Of a stretch of 64,000 nucleotides of DNA, positions 42,230-49,765 are shown piece after piece. Numbering within the stretch: the stretch's first letter is position 1; each line of letters begins with the position of its first letter. Under the pieces are notes generated by a model. It ran no database searches. It saw nothing but the letters and a program-made list of their open reading frames with translations, and was not told the origin of the DNA. Source of the stretch: Enterococcus canintestini (GTDB lineage Bacteria; Bacillota; Bacilli; Lactobacillales; Enterococcaceae); NCBI RefSeq assembly GCF_001885735.1, contig NZ_JXKG01000003.1, forward strand, positions 35,865 to 99,864. Reading direction: 5' to 3'. A program made the translations under genes and the position numbers.

Positions 42230-43589
42230 AATTTTGTTTAACCTTAAAGTAGCGTACACAACTAATTAATACCAGCAGTACTAAAACAAATAAGAACAAT
42301 AATGCTATTTGTGAGCCAAATACTGTCCCGGCTTCATAATTAGACTGACTTTTTTGGGCCAAATTAATAATAGTCGCCACAATCGCAGTGGCTACAGCGC
42401 CAGAAAATTGTTGCAACGTGTTGAAAATGGCATTACCATCGGCAAACATTTCTGTTGGAATTTGGCTCATTCCTGTAGTCATCATATTACTATACGAAAA
42501 ACCAATCCCAATCATGTAAAAGACGTGGGCGGCCACAAAACCGAATAAAATAGGTGCTTGTAACAGTAATGTTAAAGCTAGCCAACCAATCGTAACCAGA
42601 CTTAGGCCAAATAAAATTGGTTTTTTCGCGCCGTGATTATCCAACACTCGACCTGAAATAGGCGCCAAAATAGCACCGACTGCAGCCCCCGGTAACATGA
42701 CTAATCCTGCGATAAAAGCGTCTTTTCCCATCACAATTTGAACAAAATTTGGTAAGACAAAAGAAATTCCCAGCAATAAAAATTGGCAAACTAAAAAGCC
42801 TAATAAAAATAAGCGGAACCCTTTATTTTTTAAAACAGTTAGGCGAATTAACGGATCTTTGACACTAGTCGAACGATGATAAAAGAGACCTAAACCTGCT
42901 AGTCCCACAACAAGTGGAATCACACTCACAAGTGTTCCTACTTGATTTAAGAATAATAAAAAGCCACTGAACATTAAAACAATCCCCGCCATACTTGGAA
43001 TGTCCAACTTGCCACCTTTTTTTACAGCCATGTTTGGAATCGCATATAGTCCTAATCCTAGCGAAAGGAACAATACCGGTACTAAAAATAGAAAAATATA
43101 GTGCCACGTTAAAGCAGAAGTCAATACACCCCCATAGGTTGGCCCAATTGCTGGTGCGATGGAAGTTGTTAAATTTCCAATCCCAATCATAGCGCCACGT
43201 CTATCAATCGGTGTATAAGTTAAAATAATATGAAACATTAACGGTAGTGCAATTCCTGTACTAATCCCTTGCAACAGGCGTCCTAATAACAAAATCAAAA
43301 AACTTGGTGACCAAAAATCAATTAATAATCCTGTCATAAATAAAAGATTAGAAGCCAAAAACAACGTCCGAATTTGAAAATTTTTCAATAAATACGTTGA
43401 AAAAGGCACAATAATAGCAATAACTAAAAGATAAATTGTTGTCACCCATTGAACCTGACCTGTCGTAATCCCAAACTCACTAATCAAAGTAGGAAAAGTG
43501 ACATTCATCGCCGTTTCAATTAAAACCCCCGCAAATGACATCATACCAGTTGCCAATACGGCTAATAATAAGTGAATTTTTTTCTCCAT
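42228..43589 (-). CDS. MFS multidrug efflux transporter, DHA2-type
   Basis: This 453-aa membrane protein has 12 to 14 TM segments and the DHA2 (EmrB/LmrB-like) pattern: AGVLIETAMNVTFPTLISEF, QWVTTIYLLVIAIIVPFS, LLGRLLQGISTGIALPLMF and motif C-like SIAPAIGPTYGGVLTS. It probably exports drugs by proton antiport. ATG at 43589 with GGAGG 6 nt upstream. About 120 nt of leader follow a terminator hairpin and a strong promoter, suggesting attenuation. Confidence 0.92.
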   Translation of the reverse strand: MEKKIHLLLAVLATGMMSFAGVLIETAMNVTFPTLISEFGITTGQVQWVTTIYLLVIAIIVPFSTYLLKNFQIRTLFLASNLLFMTGLLIDFWSPSFLILLLGRLLQGISTGIALPLMFHIILTYTPIDRRGAMIGIGNLTTSIAPAIGPTYGGVLTSALTWHYIFLFLVPVLFLSLGLGLYAIPNMAVKKGGKLDIPSMAGIVLMFSGFLLFLNQVGTLVSVIPLVVGLAGLGLFYHRSTSVKDPLIRLTVLKNKGFRLFLLGFLVCQFLLLGISFVLPNFVQIVMGKDAFIAGLVMLPGAAVGAILAPISGRVLDNHGAKKPILFGLSLVTIGWLALTLLLQAPILFGFVAAHVFYMIGIGFSYSNMMTTGMSQIPTEMFADGNAIFNTLQQFSGAVATAIVATIINLAQKSQSNYEAGTVFGSQIALLFLFVLVLLVLISCVRYFKVKQN

Positions 43590-43707
43590 CAAATTCCTCC
43601 TTGTTTTTCATCCCGTACAAAAACTTAGGCAAAAGACGTTACTCGCTAAAAGTTTACATCATTGCATTAATTGCCTCATTTTATTTACTTCAAGTAACTT
43701 TAGGCCT

Positions 43708-43754
43708 AAAAAAAGAGAAGCAGTTTCTATCGAAATAGAAACCGCCTCTCTCTC
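43708..43754 (-). terminator. Leader terminator upstream of MFS gene (possible attenuator)
   Basis: Minus strand: AGAGAGGCGGTTTCTATT-TCG-ATAGAAACTGCTTCTCT, then TTTTTTT. It sits between a good promoter (43807-43835) and the MFS start 120 nt downstream; it can also end the transcript of the genes to the right. A small preceding hairpin ACACGTC-CTTT-GACGTGT occupies 43756-43773. Confidence 0.75.
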
Positions 43755-43772
43755 GACACGTCAAAGGACGTG

Positions 43773-43799
43773 TTATCTGTACGATTTGAAAATATTCAC
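43773..43799 (-). CDS. Possible 8-codon leader peptide
   Basis: GTG AAT ATT TTC AAA TCG TAC AGA TAA (Met-Asn-Ile-Phe-Lys-Ser-Tyr-Arg) starts at about the predicted transcription start, with no ribosome site, so it would have to be leaderless. Its stop codon touches the small hairpin that precedes the leader terminator. This is suggestive of ribosome-mediated attenuation only. Confidence 0.2.
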   Translation of the reverse strand: MNIFKSYR

Positions 43800-43806
43800 A
43801 AAAGAT

Positions 43807-43835
43807 ATTGTACCTATTTTTATTAAAAGGGTCAA
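43807..43835 (-). promoter_or_regulatory. Sigma-A promoter of MFS leader
   Basis: Minus strand: TTGACC, 17-bp spacer, TACAAT. Five of six bases match consensus in each box. Confidence 0.8.
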
Positions 43836-43890
43836 GCATTCTGACTAGTTTAAGTGCTTTGATTTTTTCTTGTTTACTGGTGCAAAAAAA

Positions 43891-44187
43891 TTATTCTTTT
43901 TCTCCAAAAGAAAAGCCATCAAAAGTTTCACCATCATAATATTTTAGTAGCTGCTCTGCACTTAGTAGCGAGGTTGTTTGCGCCTCTTCACTGCTTTGTT
44001 CTTCTAAACGTTGGCGATAGGCGGCATATTTTTCAGCCAATTCACGATATAACGCTTGGCGAGAGTGTCCTTGCCCCGCAATTTGTGGTAACTCTCGTAA
44101 AAAGCCACGATAAACCGGACGATTTTCTTCTAATTCCACTGGCATTTCTGTGACATGTAAATTTAATTCAGCAAAAATTTCAAACAT
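43891..44187 (-). CDS. Hypothetical protein, 98 aa
   Basis: Not recognised. It is a small soluble protein with a segment YRGFLRELPQIAGQGHSRQALYREL that superficially resembles HicB-like domains (substrate loop then helix), without a recognisable partner toxin. It lies 4 nt after the TMEM175-like gene and is likely the last gene of that operon. Confidence 0.6.
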   Translation of the reverse strand: MFEIFAELNLHVTEMPVELEENRPVYRGFLRELPQIAGQGHSRQALYRELAEKYAAYRQRLEEQSSEEAQTTSLLSAEQLLKYYDGETFDGFSFGEKE

Positions 44188-44191
44188 AAAA

Positions 44192-44779
44192 TCACTTTCT
44201 TTCGTTTGAACTTAGATGTTCAATCTTTTTCTCTGGAATAAACCACATGATTAACATTAACGCATTGACCACTAACACACTCATAGGATGAATCAACCAA
44301 CCGGCTAATAAAGCAATCACATTTAAGATAAGTGTCAGCCTCATCTTAGGATAATGGGCAAAAAGTTTTCCCACCGGCGAATTTTTTCCATTAACTCGCA
44401 CTAACGTATAACCTAAAAGGCAATAGGCTAAGTCCGTACCAAAAATTATTGCCCCATATAATAACTGCGGTGCCAATTCAACAGGATAATCCCCAATCCA
44501 AGCGGTAGCAAAAGGAAAGAGTGTCATCATTAAAATAAATAAATTATTGGCCCATAATACCCAACCGTCAACTTTTTTGACAATATTAAATAGATGATGA
44601 TGATTATTCCAATAAACCGCTAATGAAATAAAACTGATTAAATAAATAGCAAATTGATGTTCTACTCCGGTAAAAGCTCGCCATGTACTGCCATTTGGCT
44701 CATGTAATTCTAAAACCAAAATAGTCATAACAATCGCAATTACCGCATCTGTAAATGCCTCAATTCTAGTTTTGGGCAT
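44192..44779 (-). CDS. TMEM175/DUF1211-family membrane protein, putative potassium channel
   Basis: This 195-aa protein has about six TM segments and the diagnostic first helix RIEAFTDAVIAIVMTILVLE (the (R/K)xxxFSD-type motif, here RIEAFTDA), followed by WNNHHHLF in TM2-3. Bacterial members form tetrameric K+-leak channels. The start at 44779 follows AAGGAAG; the longer frame lacks a site. Co-oriented with neighbours at 14 nt and 4 nt. Confidence 0.85.
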   Translation of the reverse strand: MPKTRIEAFTDAVIAIVMTILVLELHEPNGSTWRAFTGVEHQFAIYLISFISLAVYWNNHHHLFNIVKKVDGWVLWANNLFILMMTLFPFATAWIGDYPVELAPQLLYGAIIFGTDLAYCLLGYTLVRVNGKNSPVGKLFAHYPKMRLTLILNVIALLAGWLIHPMSVLVVNALMLIMWFIPEKKIEHLSSNERK

Positions 44780-44792
44780 TTTAACCACTTCC

Positions 44793-45305
44793 TTATTCTT
44801 TAATTTCCAATTCACCTTCAAGGTCTTCTAATACACCAGAAATTAATTCTTGACCTAAAATAAATTGATCCGGAATATCACTTTTGTTTTTCATACCAAA
44901 AGTAGCAATTTGGCGGAAACCATAGCGGGCATAATAATCTGGATTTCCCACTAAGAAGACAGCATGATGTTCCATTGCCACAGCTTTTTTAAAAGCTGCT
45001 TCCATTAAGGCACCGCCAATCCCTTGATTGCGGTAATCAAAAGAGACACTTAACGGAGCTAAAAGTAAAAAGTTACGCACACCGTCTTTTGCTTTAACTT
45101 CTTGCTCACTTAACATAACATGACCGACAATTTTTTCATCGGCTACCGCTACAAGTTCTAATTCGGGAATAAATGTTTCTTTTTGGCGTAAGGCAACCAC
45201 AAAATCCTGTTCGTTTCCGTCTGAAACTTGCGCTGTTTTAAAAGCCTCTTTAACTACCTGATAAATTTCGTCGTAGTCATTAGGCGTTGCCACTCTAATT
45301 TTCAT
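44793..45305 (-). CDS. GNAT-family N-acetyltransferase
   Basis: This 170-aa protein has the acetyl-CoA loop DYRNQGIGGALMEAAFKK and a C-terminal part VGNPDYYARYGFRQIATFG typical of the YhbS-like group. The start at 45305 follows AGAGGA. It overlaps the upstream gene by 11 nt. Confidence 0.88.
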   Translation of the reverse strand: MKIRVATPNDYDEIYQVVKEAFKTAQVSDGNEQDFVVALRQKETFIPELELVAVADEKIVGHVMLSEQEVKAKDGVRNFLLLAPLSVSFDYRNQGIGGALMEAAFKKAVAMEHHAVFLVGNPDYYARYGFRQIATFGMKNKSDIPDQFILGQELISGVLEDLEGELEIKE

Positions 45306-45522
45306 GATTATTTTCCTCTTTTTCTTCATCGTATTGATTCATTACTTTAGCCAAAACATCTTCTAAGATATCTTCTTTGGAAAGTACCGTCAATGCCTGA
45401 GCTAATAAAGTTTCATCTATTTTTACGATACTATCTGCTTTCAAATTGTTCTTGACTAAAAATTCTTCACTTAACGGTAACACAACTTGATTTTCCACTT
45501 GCATTAACCGTTTTTTTCGCAT
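45295..45522 (-). CDS. AbrB/MazE-like small protein (start uncertain)
   Basis: This protein of about 75 aa has a segment QVENQVVLPLSEEFLVKNNL with ADSIVKI, resembling the swapped-hairpin AbrB/SpoVT DNA-binding motif, then a helical acidic tail. No toxin gene is next to it; the downstream partner is a GNAT. The ATG at 45522 lies 13 nt after GGGGGGAG; a longer frame to 45573 and an internal ATG at 45504 are other options. Confidence 0.55.
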   Translation of the reverse strand: MRKKRLMQVENQVVLPLSEEFLVKNNLKADSIVKIDETLLAQALTVLSKEDILEDVLAKVMNQYDEEKEENNHEN

Positions 45523-45623
45523 AATTGGCAACGGACTCCCCCCTTTTTTACGTATTATAACAAATATTTGCAAAAATTATGGCAATTTAGTTTAAACCCG
45601 CATTCTTATTAGGTTTTATCATT

Positions 45624-45667
45624 AAAAAAACAATGCTTAACATTACTATGCTAAACATTGTTTTTTT
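45624..45667. terminator. Terminator of PepSY lipoprotein gene
   Basis: AAAACAATG/CATTGTTTT with an inner TTAACAT/ATGCTAA pairing and T/A runs on both sides. Confidence 0.8.
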
Positions 45668-45669
45668 AC

Positions 45670-46278
45670 TTAATCGTCAACATCTTTATTTAAAATTTTG
45701 CCACCTTGGGCATCTAAAGTTAATTCAATCTCTTGATTGGTGTGGAGTAGCTTGACTTCCCATTTTGTAACACCATCGTCTTTTTCTAATTCTGCTGAAG
45801 TAACAGATCCTTCAGTATCAGCTTGGGCTTTTTCAATCGCATCTAACAATGAAATAACAGCATCAGTTTTCACTTCATCTTCTTGCCAATTTTTATCGTC
45901 GTTCACTTCACTCGTATCTCCCAGTAATTTACCACTGGCGTCAAAAATCATCTGATATTCTTGACTACTATCTTTTCCTTCAATCTCAACTTGTCCATTT
46001 GGTCCTTGGGCTTCCCATTTAAAACTTGTGATAACTGCCTCTGTATGAGCGGACTGAAATTTTGTTATCGTTTCATCAAATAATTCTGCTTTTGGGACTG
46101 CAATCCCATTTTGATCAGTAACCTTTGAACTTGTTTCACTTGTTGTAGTGGCTGTTGTGGTGGTTGTAGTTGTATTAGTTGTCTGAGCTGTATTCCCATT
46201 TTGATTTTCGCTATTTTGCTGACAAGCGGCTAAAAGTAAGCTACTACCTAAAATGGTCATTAAGATTAATTTTTTCAT
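45670..46278 (-). CDS. PepSY-domain lipoprotein
   Basis: This 202-aa protein has a lipobox LLAAC (KKLILMTILGSSLLLAAC), a Thr-rich linker (about 32-48), then two PepSY-like modules: about 60-115 (ETITKFQSAHTEAVITSFKW) and about 135-200 (LLDAIEKAQADTEGSVTSAE). It is anchored to the outer membrane face. PepSY proteins often inhibit proteases or modulate surface enzymes; the partner is unknown. Confidence 0.85.
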   Translation of the reverse strand: MKKLILMTILGSSLLLAACQQNSENQNGNTAQTTNTTTTTTTATTTSETSSKVTDQNGIAVPKAELFDETITKFQSAHTEAVITSFKWEAQGPNGQVEIEGKDSSQEYQMIFDASGKLLGDTSEVNDDKNWQEDEVKTDAVISLLDAIEKAQADTEGSVTSAELEKDDGVTKWEVKLLHTNQEIELTLDAQGGKILNKDVDD

Positions 46279-46374
46279 CTTCTTTCCTCCTCGGCTTTAA
46301 AATATCAGTTAATTTTATGTTACCTGTTTTTAAGAGGAATTGCCACTAACAGAGCAGAGTAAAATTTTTTTGTG

Positions 46375-46408
46375 CAAAAAAGAGCCTGACTTTAACCGTC
46401 AGACTCTT
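46375..46408 (-). terminator. Terminator of lactate oxidase gene
   Basis: AAGAGTCTGAC-GGTTAAA-GTCAGGCTCTT then TTTT on the minus strand. Confidence 0.85.
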
Positions 46409-46420
46409 AATAATTGAAAA

Positions 46421-47518
46421 TTAATCAATTAATTTTGTTTTCTTTACATCCGCAATTGTTTTTGTTCCAGCCAATTGCATCGTAATGGATAACTCTTTGT
46501 TTAAGTGATCAAAGACAGATTTCACGCCTTCTGCGCCACCTAAGTTCAATCCGTAAATAACTGGGCGACCAATAGCAACTAAGTCAGCACCACTAGCTAA
46601 AGCTTTAAATACATGTTCACCACGGCGTACGCCAGAATCAAAGACGATTGGCACCCGTTTGTCGACAACTTCTGCAATTGCTGGTAAAACTTCAAAAGAA
46701 GCTGGACCACCATCTAATTGACGACCACCATGATTAGAAACCCAAATCCCATCTGCACCAGCTTTAATTGCAAGATCAGCGTCTTCTGGTGATTGAATTC
46801 CTTTAACAAAAACAGGTAAATGCGTTAAGTCTTTAATTTTTTTGATGTCTTCTGGAACTAAACCTTGTTTGGCAGCAGCGTAAATTTCAGCGATTCCTTT
46901 GCCTTCACCATCACCACTAGCGCTTTGAGCAGAATAAGCAGCTAAGTTAGGCATTGGTAGTGGAAATTGGAATTGATTAATTACGTCTTCTTCACGGTAA
47001 CCACCTAATGTCGAATCGGCAGTTAAAATAATTGCTTTGGCACCGGCTTTAACAGCTTTATCCAAAATAAATTCGTTAAAACCGTCATCTTTACTCATAT
47101 ATAATTGGAAAAATTGCGGTGCATCTGGTGCAGCAGCGGCAGCATCTTCGATTGTAGTGTTGGCATAAGTACTAATGGAAAAAATTGAACCCGCAGCGGC
47201 AACACCTTTAGCTGTATCTGCTTCACCTTTTTCATGAGCTAAACCTTGTGCTGCAGAAGGAGCTTGAATAATCGGTGTTTTAAGTTCAATGTCCCATAAT
47301 TTAGTTGATAAATCAGCATGATCAATTCCTTGTAAAATGCGGGGCATAATTTTTTTATTCATAAATGAAGTAGTATTTTCTTTCATTGTCCATTCATCTT
47401 CAGAACCACCACGAATGTAACCAAACGCGCCAGCTTCCATACGTTCTTTAACGCGGCCTTCTAAAGAGGCAATATTAACAATATCAATAGGATGTTCTTC
47501 ATTGCTTGTATGATACAT
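46421..47518 (-). CDS. FMN-dependent L-lactate oxidase
   Basis: This 365-aa enzyme matches the alpha-hydroxy-acid oxidase family: GAFGYIRGGSEDEWT, APSAAQGLAHEKGEADTA, FFQLYMSKDDG, LTADSTLGGYREEDV, LPVFVKGIQSPEDADLAI, the active-site SNHGGRQLDGGP (His base and Arg), and VPIVFDSGVRRGEHVFKALA for FMN phosphate. The sequence strongly recalls Aerococcus viridans lactate oxidase, which makes pyruvate and H2O2. It has its own promoter (47553-47581) and terminator. Confidence 0.93.
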   Translation of the reverse strand: MYHTSNEEHPIDIVNIASLEGRVKERMEAGAFGYIRGGSEDEWTMKENTTSFMNKKIMPRILQGIDHADLSTKLWDIELKTPIIQAPSAAQGLAHEKGEADTAKGVAAAGSIFSISTYANTTIEDAAAAAPDAPQFFQLYMSKDDGFNEFILDKAVKAGAKAIILTADSTLGGYREEDVINQFQFPLPMPNLAAYSAQSASGDGEGKGIAEIYAAAKQGLVPEDIKKIKDLTHLPVFVKGIQSPEDADLAIKAGADGIWVSNHGGRQLDGGPASFEVLPAIAEVVDKRVPIVFDSGVRRGEHVFKALASGADLVAIGRPVIYGLNLGGAEGVKSVFDHLNKELSITMQLAGTKTIADVKKTKLID

Positions 47519-47552
47519 AAGACTTTCCTTCTCTCTTGTAATTTACATGCTC

Positions 47553-47581
47553 ATTTTACATCGCTTATTAAAAGTAAGCAA
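47553..47581 (-). promoter_or_regulatory. Promoter of lactate oxidase gene
   Basis: Minus strand: TTGCTT, 17-bp spacer, TAAAAT; about 35 bp before the ATG. Confidence 0.7.
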
Positions 47582-47595
47582 ACATTTGTACTCGA

Positions 47596-47722
47596 GGGTA
47601 ATAGAAAAGTGGCAGAGGCCGGGCAGCTCTTTTAAAAAATCTCAGAAACTCGTCTACTGGTGTTCTGGACCAGTAGCTAGTTTTTGAATTTTTCTCAAAG
47701 AGTTGGCATCTGAAACTAGACA
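47596..47722. repeat. Related, more divergent structured repeat
   Basis: AACTCGTCTACTGG and CCAGTAGCTAGTT form a hairpin inside CTCTTT/AAAGAG arms. The flank AAAAGTGGCAGAGGCCGGG is repeated in modified form at 47854-47881 (AAAAGTGAAAGAGTTCGGG), each followed by AGCTCTTTTAAA, and a related stretch occurs at 42085-42118. Confidence 0.55.
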
Positions 47723-47731
47723 AAATAGGAA

Positions 47732-47842
47732 AGCTTTTTGAACTCGTTCAACTCTTTAGCAATCAGCTGAAATCTTTATAAATTGTTTTTCAAATTTCTT
47801 AAGATTTTAGCTGATTGACGCCAAGAGTTTGTCCAAAAAGCT
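47732..47842. repeat. Structured repeat unit 3 (nested hairpin, 111 nt)
   Basis: Outer arms AGCTTTTTGAAC/GTCCAAAAAGCT, middle AACTCTT/AAGAGTT, inner AATCAGCT/AGCTGATT and AAATCTT/AAGATTT, apex AAATTGTTTTTCAAATTT. The plan and length equal unit 1 at 41842, with compensating stem changes. Confidence 0.8.
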
Positions 47843-47923
47843 AGACAAATAGGAAAAGTGAAAGAGTTCGGGTAGCTCTTTTAAATCAGACAAAATTTCT
47901 TAATTGTGATGGATTTCAAACAA

Positions 47924-47990
47924 AAAAACACGAGCCTTGTCATTTTTACCCTATCTACATAGGGTAAAAAACAAAACTCGTGGTTTTTAT
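47924..47990. terminator. Nested terminator of nucleotidase gene
   Basis: AAACACGAG/CTCGTGGTTTTT outer stem, and a perfect inner TTTTTACCCTAT-CTAC-ATAGGGTAAAAA stem. Confidence 0.85.
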
Positions 47991-47992
47991 AC

Positions 47993-49540
47993 TTATTTCA
48001 CACTGAAGTTATGATTTACTTCAGCTTTTAAGACTGGATGGGCTTGCAAGTATTCCGCGATTACTTCTGTCATGTCCCGTGGAATTTCTTTGATGATTTT
48101 ATCTGCGCTAAACATAGCGTAATTTCCGCCACCAACCGCACGATATTGATTCATGACAACTTCTAATTCTTGATCAGGTAAAATATCTGATCCTTCAAAT
48201 TGGAGCTTCGTGATTTTTTCGCCATAAGGTTTGCTCAAATCAATCGCATAGTCAATACCTTCATACATATCGTAATTGTAATATTGTGGTTTTGGATCGA
48301 TAAATTGCGGATTAAAGACGATTTGACCATCTTTTAACACTAAATAATTTGCGGTTTGCTCCAAGGCAGCTTTTAAATCTGCACCTGTAATTTTTAAAAC
48401 AGCTAGTGTATTGGGATAAATATAATTGGTGATGACATCGCGCATGGTAATAATTTCACCAAACCCTTTACCTTCATTGTTAAATAAAGCTGTGCCGGAA
48501 ATTTTAGCACCACTAGCCCACATTTGGACGCGATTGATAAATTCAATATATGGATGTTCGTGAATGCGGGCAGCCATCGGATCGATGATGTGCATGTCGC
48601 CTTCCACTTTTCCCACCGGTTGATCCAACCAATTTTCTAATTCATTGTCTAACTCTTGAATCAAACCCACAACTTCTAAATCAGCCTTTGCATCTTTTGT
48701 CGCGACAATTTCAGCAGTTGGATTACTTACTTGCCAAGTATTGCCAGTTTGATTTAACTCAAGCGTAATTTTACCGATATAATTTCCGCGAAAACCTGGT
48801 TGAATAACTGGAACACCGTTAATAACAGTCGCAATTTCACGATGTTGATGTCCGGTTACAAAGGCGTCAATACCACTGACAGTTTGCAATAATTCATAGC
48901 CTTCATTTTCTCCGGTTAACATTTCTGTTGCTTCTCCAGTTGTCAGGTCTTTTTCAAAACCGCCATGGTAAGAAACAATCACTACATCAGCTAACTCCCG
49001 TAATTTTGGCACGTATTCTTTAGCGGTTGCAACTAAGCTTTTAAAAGTTAGGTCTTTAACAGTTGCTGGTTGCTCCCAATGAGGGATATATTGTGTAACC
49101 ACACCTAAAACAGCGATTTTAACACCTTCTTTTTCCAAAATAACGTAAGGTTCACCAAAATAAGGTTGGCCATCTTTCCCTAAAACATTGGCTGCTAAAA
49201 TCGGATGTTGATAACTTTTAATTGCTTTTTCTAAATAAGGCAGACCATAATTAAATTCATGATTACCCAGTAAGCCAACATCATAGCCCATATGATTAAT
49301 GACTTTGGTAATTTCAGCTGGATCTTGTTTTTGCTTGGCAGCATAATAACTTAAAGGAGATCCTTGAATAAAATCGCCATTTTCAATTTTAATAACTGGT
49401 CCATCTGCTTGGGCGGTTAATTCTTGCATTTTGGTCGCGACTTTGGCGGTACCAAATGGTAAATCAGCACCTTTTTCCGCATAATTGGTTGGTTGAATAT
49501 AGCCGTGCATATCACTCGTTGCTAAAATAGTTAATTGCAT
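47993..49540 (-). CDS. Metallophosphatase/5'-nucleotidase family protein, no signal peptide
   Basis: This 515-aa protein has the N-terminal metallophosphoesterase motifs LATSDMHGYIQP, IENGDFIQGSP, LLGNHEFNYGLPYLE and VTGHQHREIA, then a C-terminal 5_nucleotid_C domain (GTALFNNEGKGFGEIITMRD, YDMYEGIDYAIDLS). It hydrolyses nucleotides or 2',3'-cyclic nucleotides. Most homologues are secreted; here the start at 49540 (AAAGGAACG site) leaves no signal peptide, and no longer start gives one. It lies next to, but outside, the ABC operon. Confidence 0.88.
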   Translation of the reverse strand: MQLTILATSDMHGYIQPTNYAEKGADLPFGTAKVATKMQELTAQADGPVIKIENGDFIQGSPLSYYAAKQKQDPAEITKVINHMGYDVGLLGNHEFNYGLPYLEKAIKSYQHPILAANVLGKDGQPYFGEPYVILEKEGVKIAVLGVVTQYIPHWEQPATVKDLTFKSLVATAKEYVPKLRELADVVIVSYHGGFEKDLTTGEATEMLTGENEGYELLQTVSGIDAFVTGHQHREIATVINGVPVIQPGFRGNYIGKITLELNQTGNTWQVSNPTAEIVATKDAKADLEVVGLIQELDNELENWLDQPVGKVEGDMHIIDPMAARIHEHPYIEFINRVQMWASGAKISGTALFNNEGKGFGEIITMRDVITNYIYPNTLAVLKITGADLKAALEQTANYLVLKDGQIVFNPQFIDPKPQYYNYDMYEGIDYAIDLSKPYGEKITKLQFEGSDILPDQELEVVMNQYRAVGGGNYAMFSADKIIKEIPRDMTEVIAEYLQAHPVLKAEVNHNFSVK

Positions 49541-49716
49541 TTTTCTCGTTCCTTTCCTGATTTTAAACGCTAATAACAACACTCACATTGTAATAGAATT
49601 TAAAACAATTTCCTTTGTCATCATACCATAAACCACGAATAGATTTGATTTTTGACAAATTTTTCCCTAAAAAATTTGGCCAATCCAATCTAATTTATTT
49701 GTCTGTCTTTTTAGAT

Positions 49717-49757
49717 AAAAAAATCTCCTCTACCTTTTGGGATAGAGGAGATTTTTT
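49717..49757. terminator. Terminator of ABC operon
   Basis: AAAAATCTCCTCTA/TAGAGGAGATTTTTT stem, between the binding-protein stop and the nucleotidase gene. Confidence 0.9.
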
Positions 49758-49765
49758 ACATCAAA

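Noticed and set aside
43891-44187. HicB antitoxin
   Set aside because: The resemblance is limited to one short segment and no HicA-like gene is next to it.
45295-45573. Toxin-antitoxin pair formed by the AbrB-like protein and its neighbour
   Set aside because: The overlapping neighbour is a typical GNAT of the YhbS kind, not the DUF1778-linked toxin type, and the usual antitoxin family is different.
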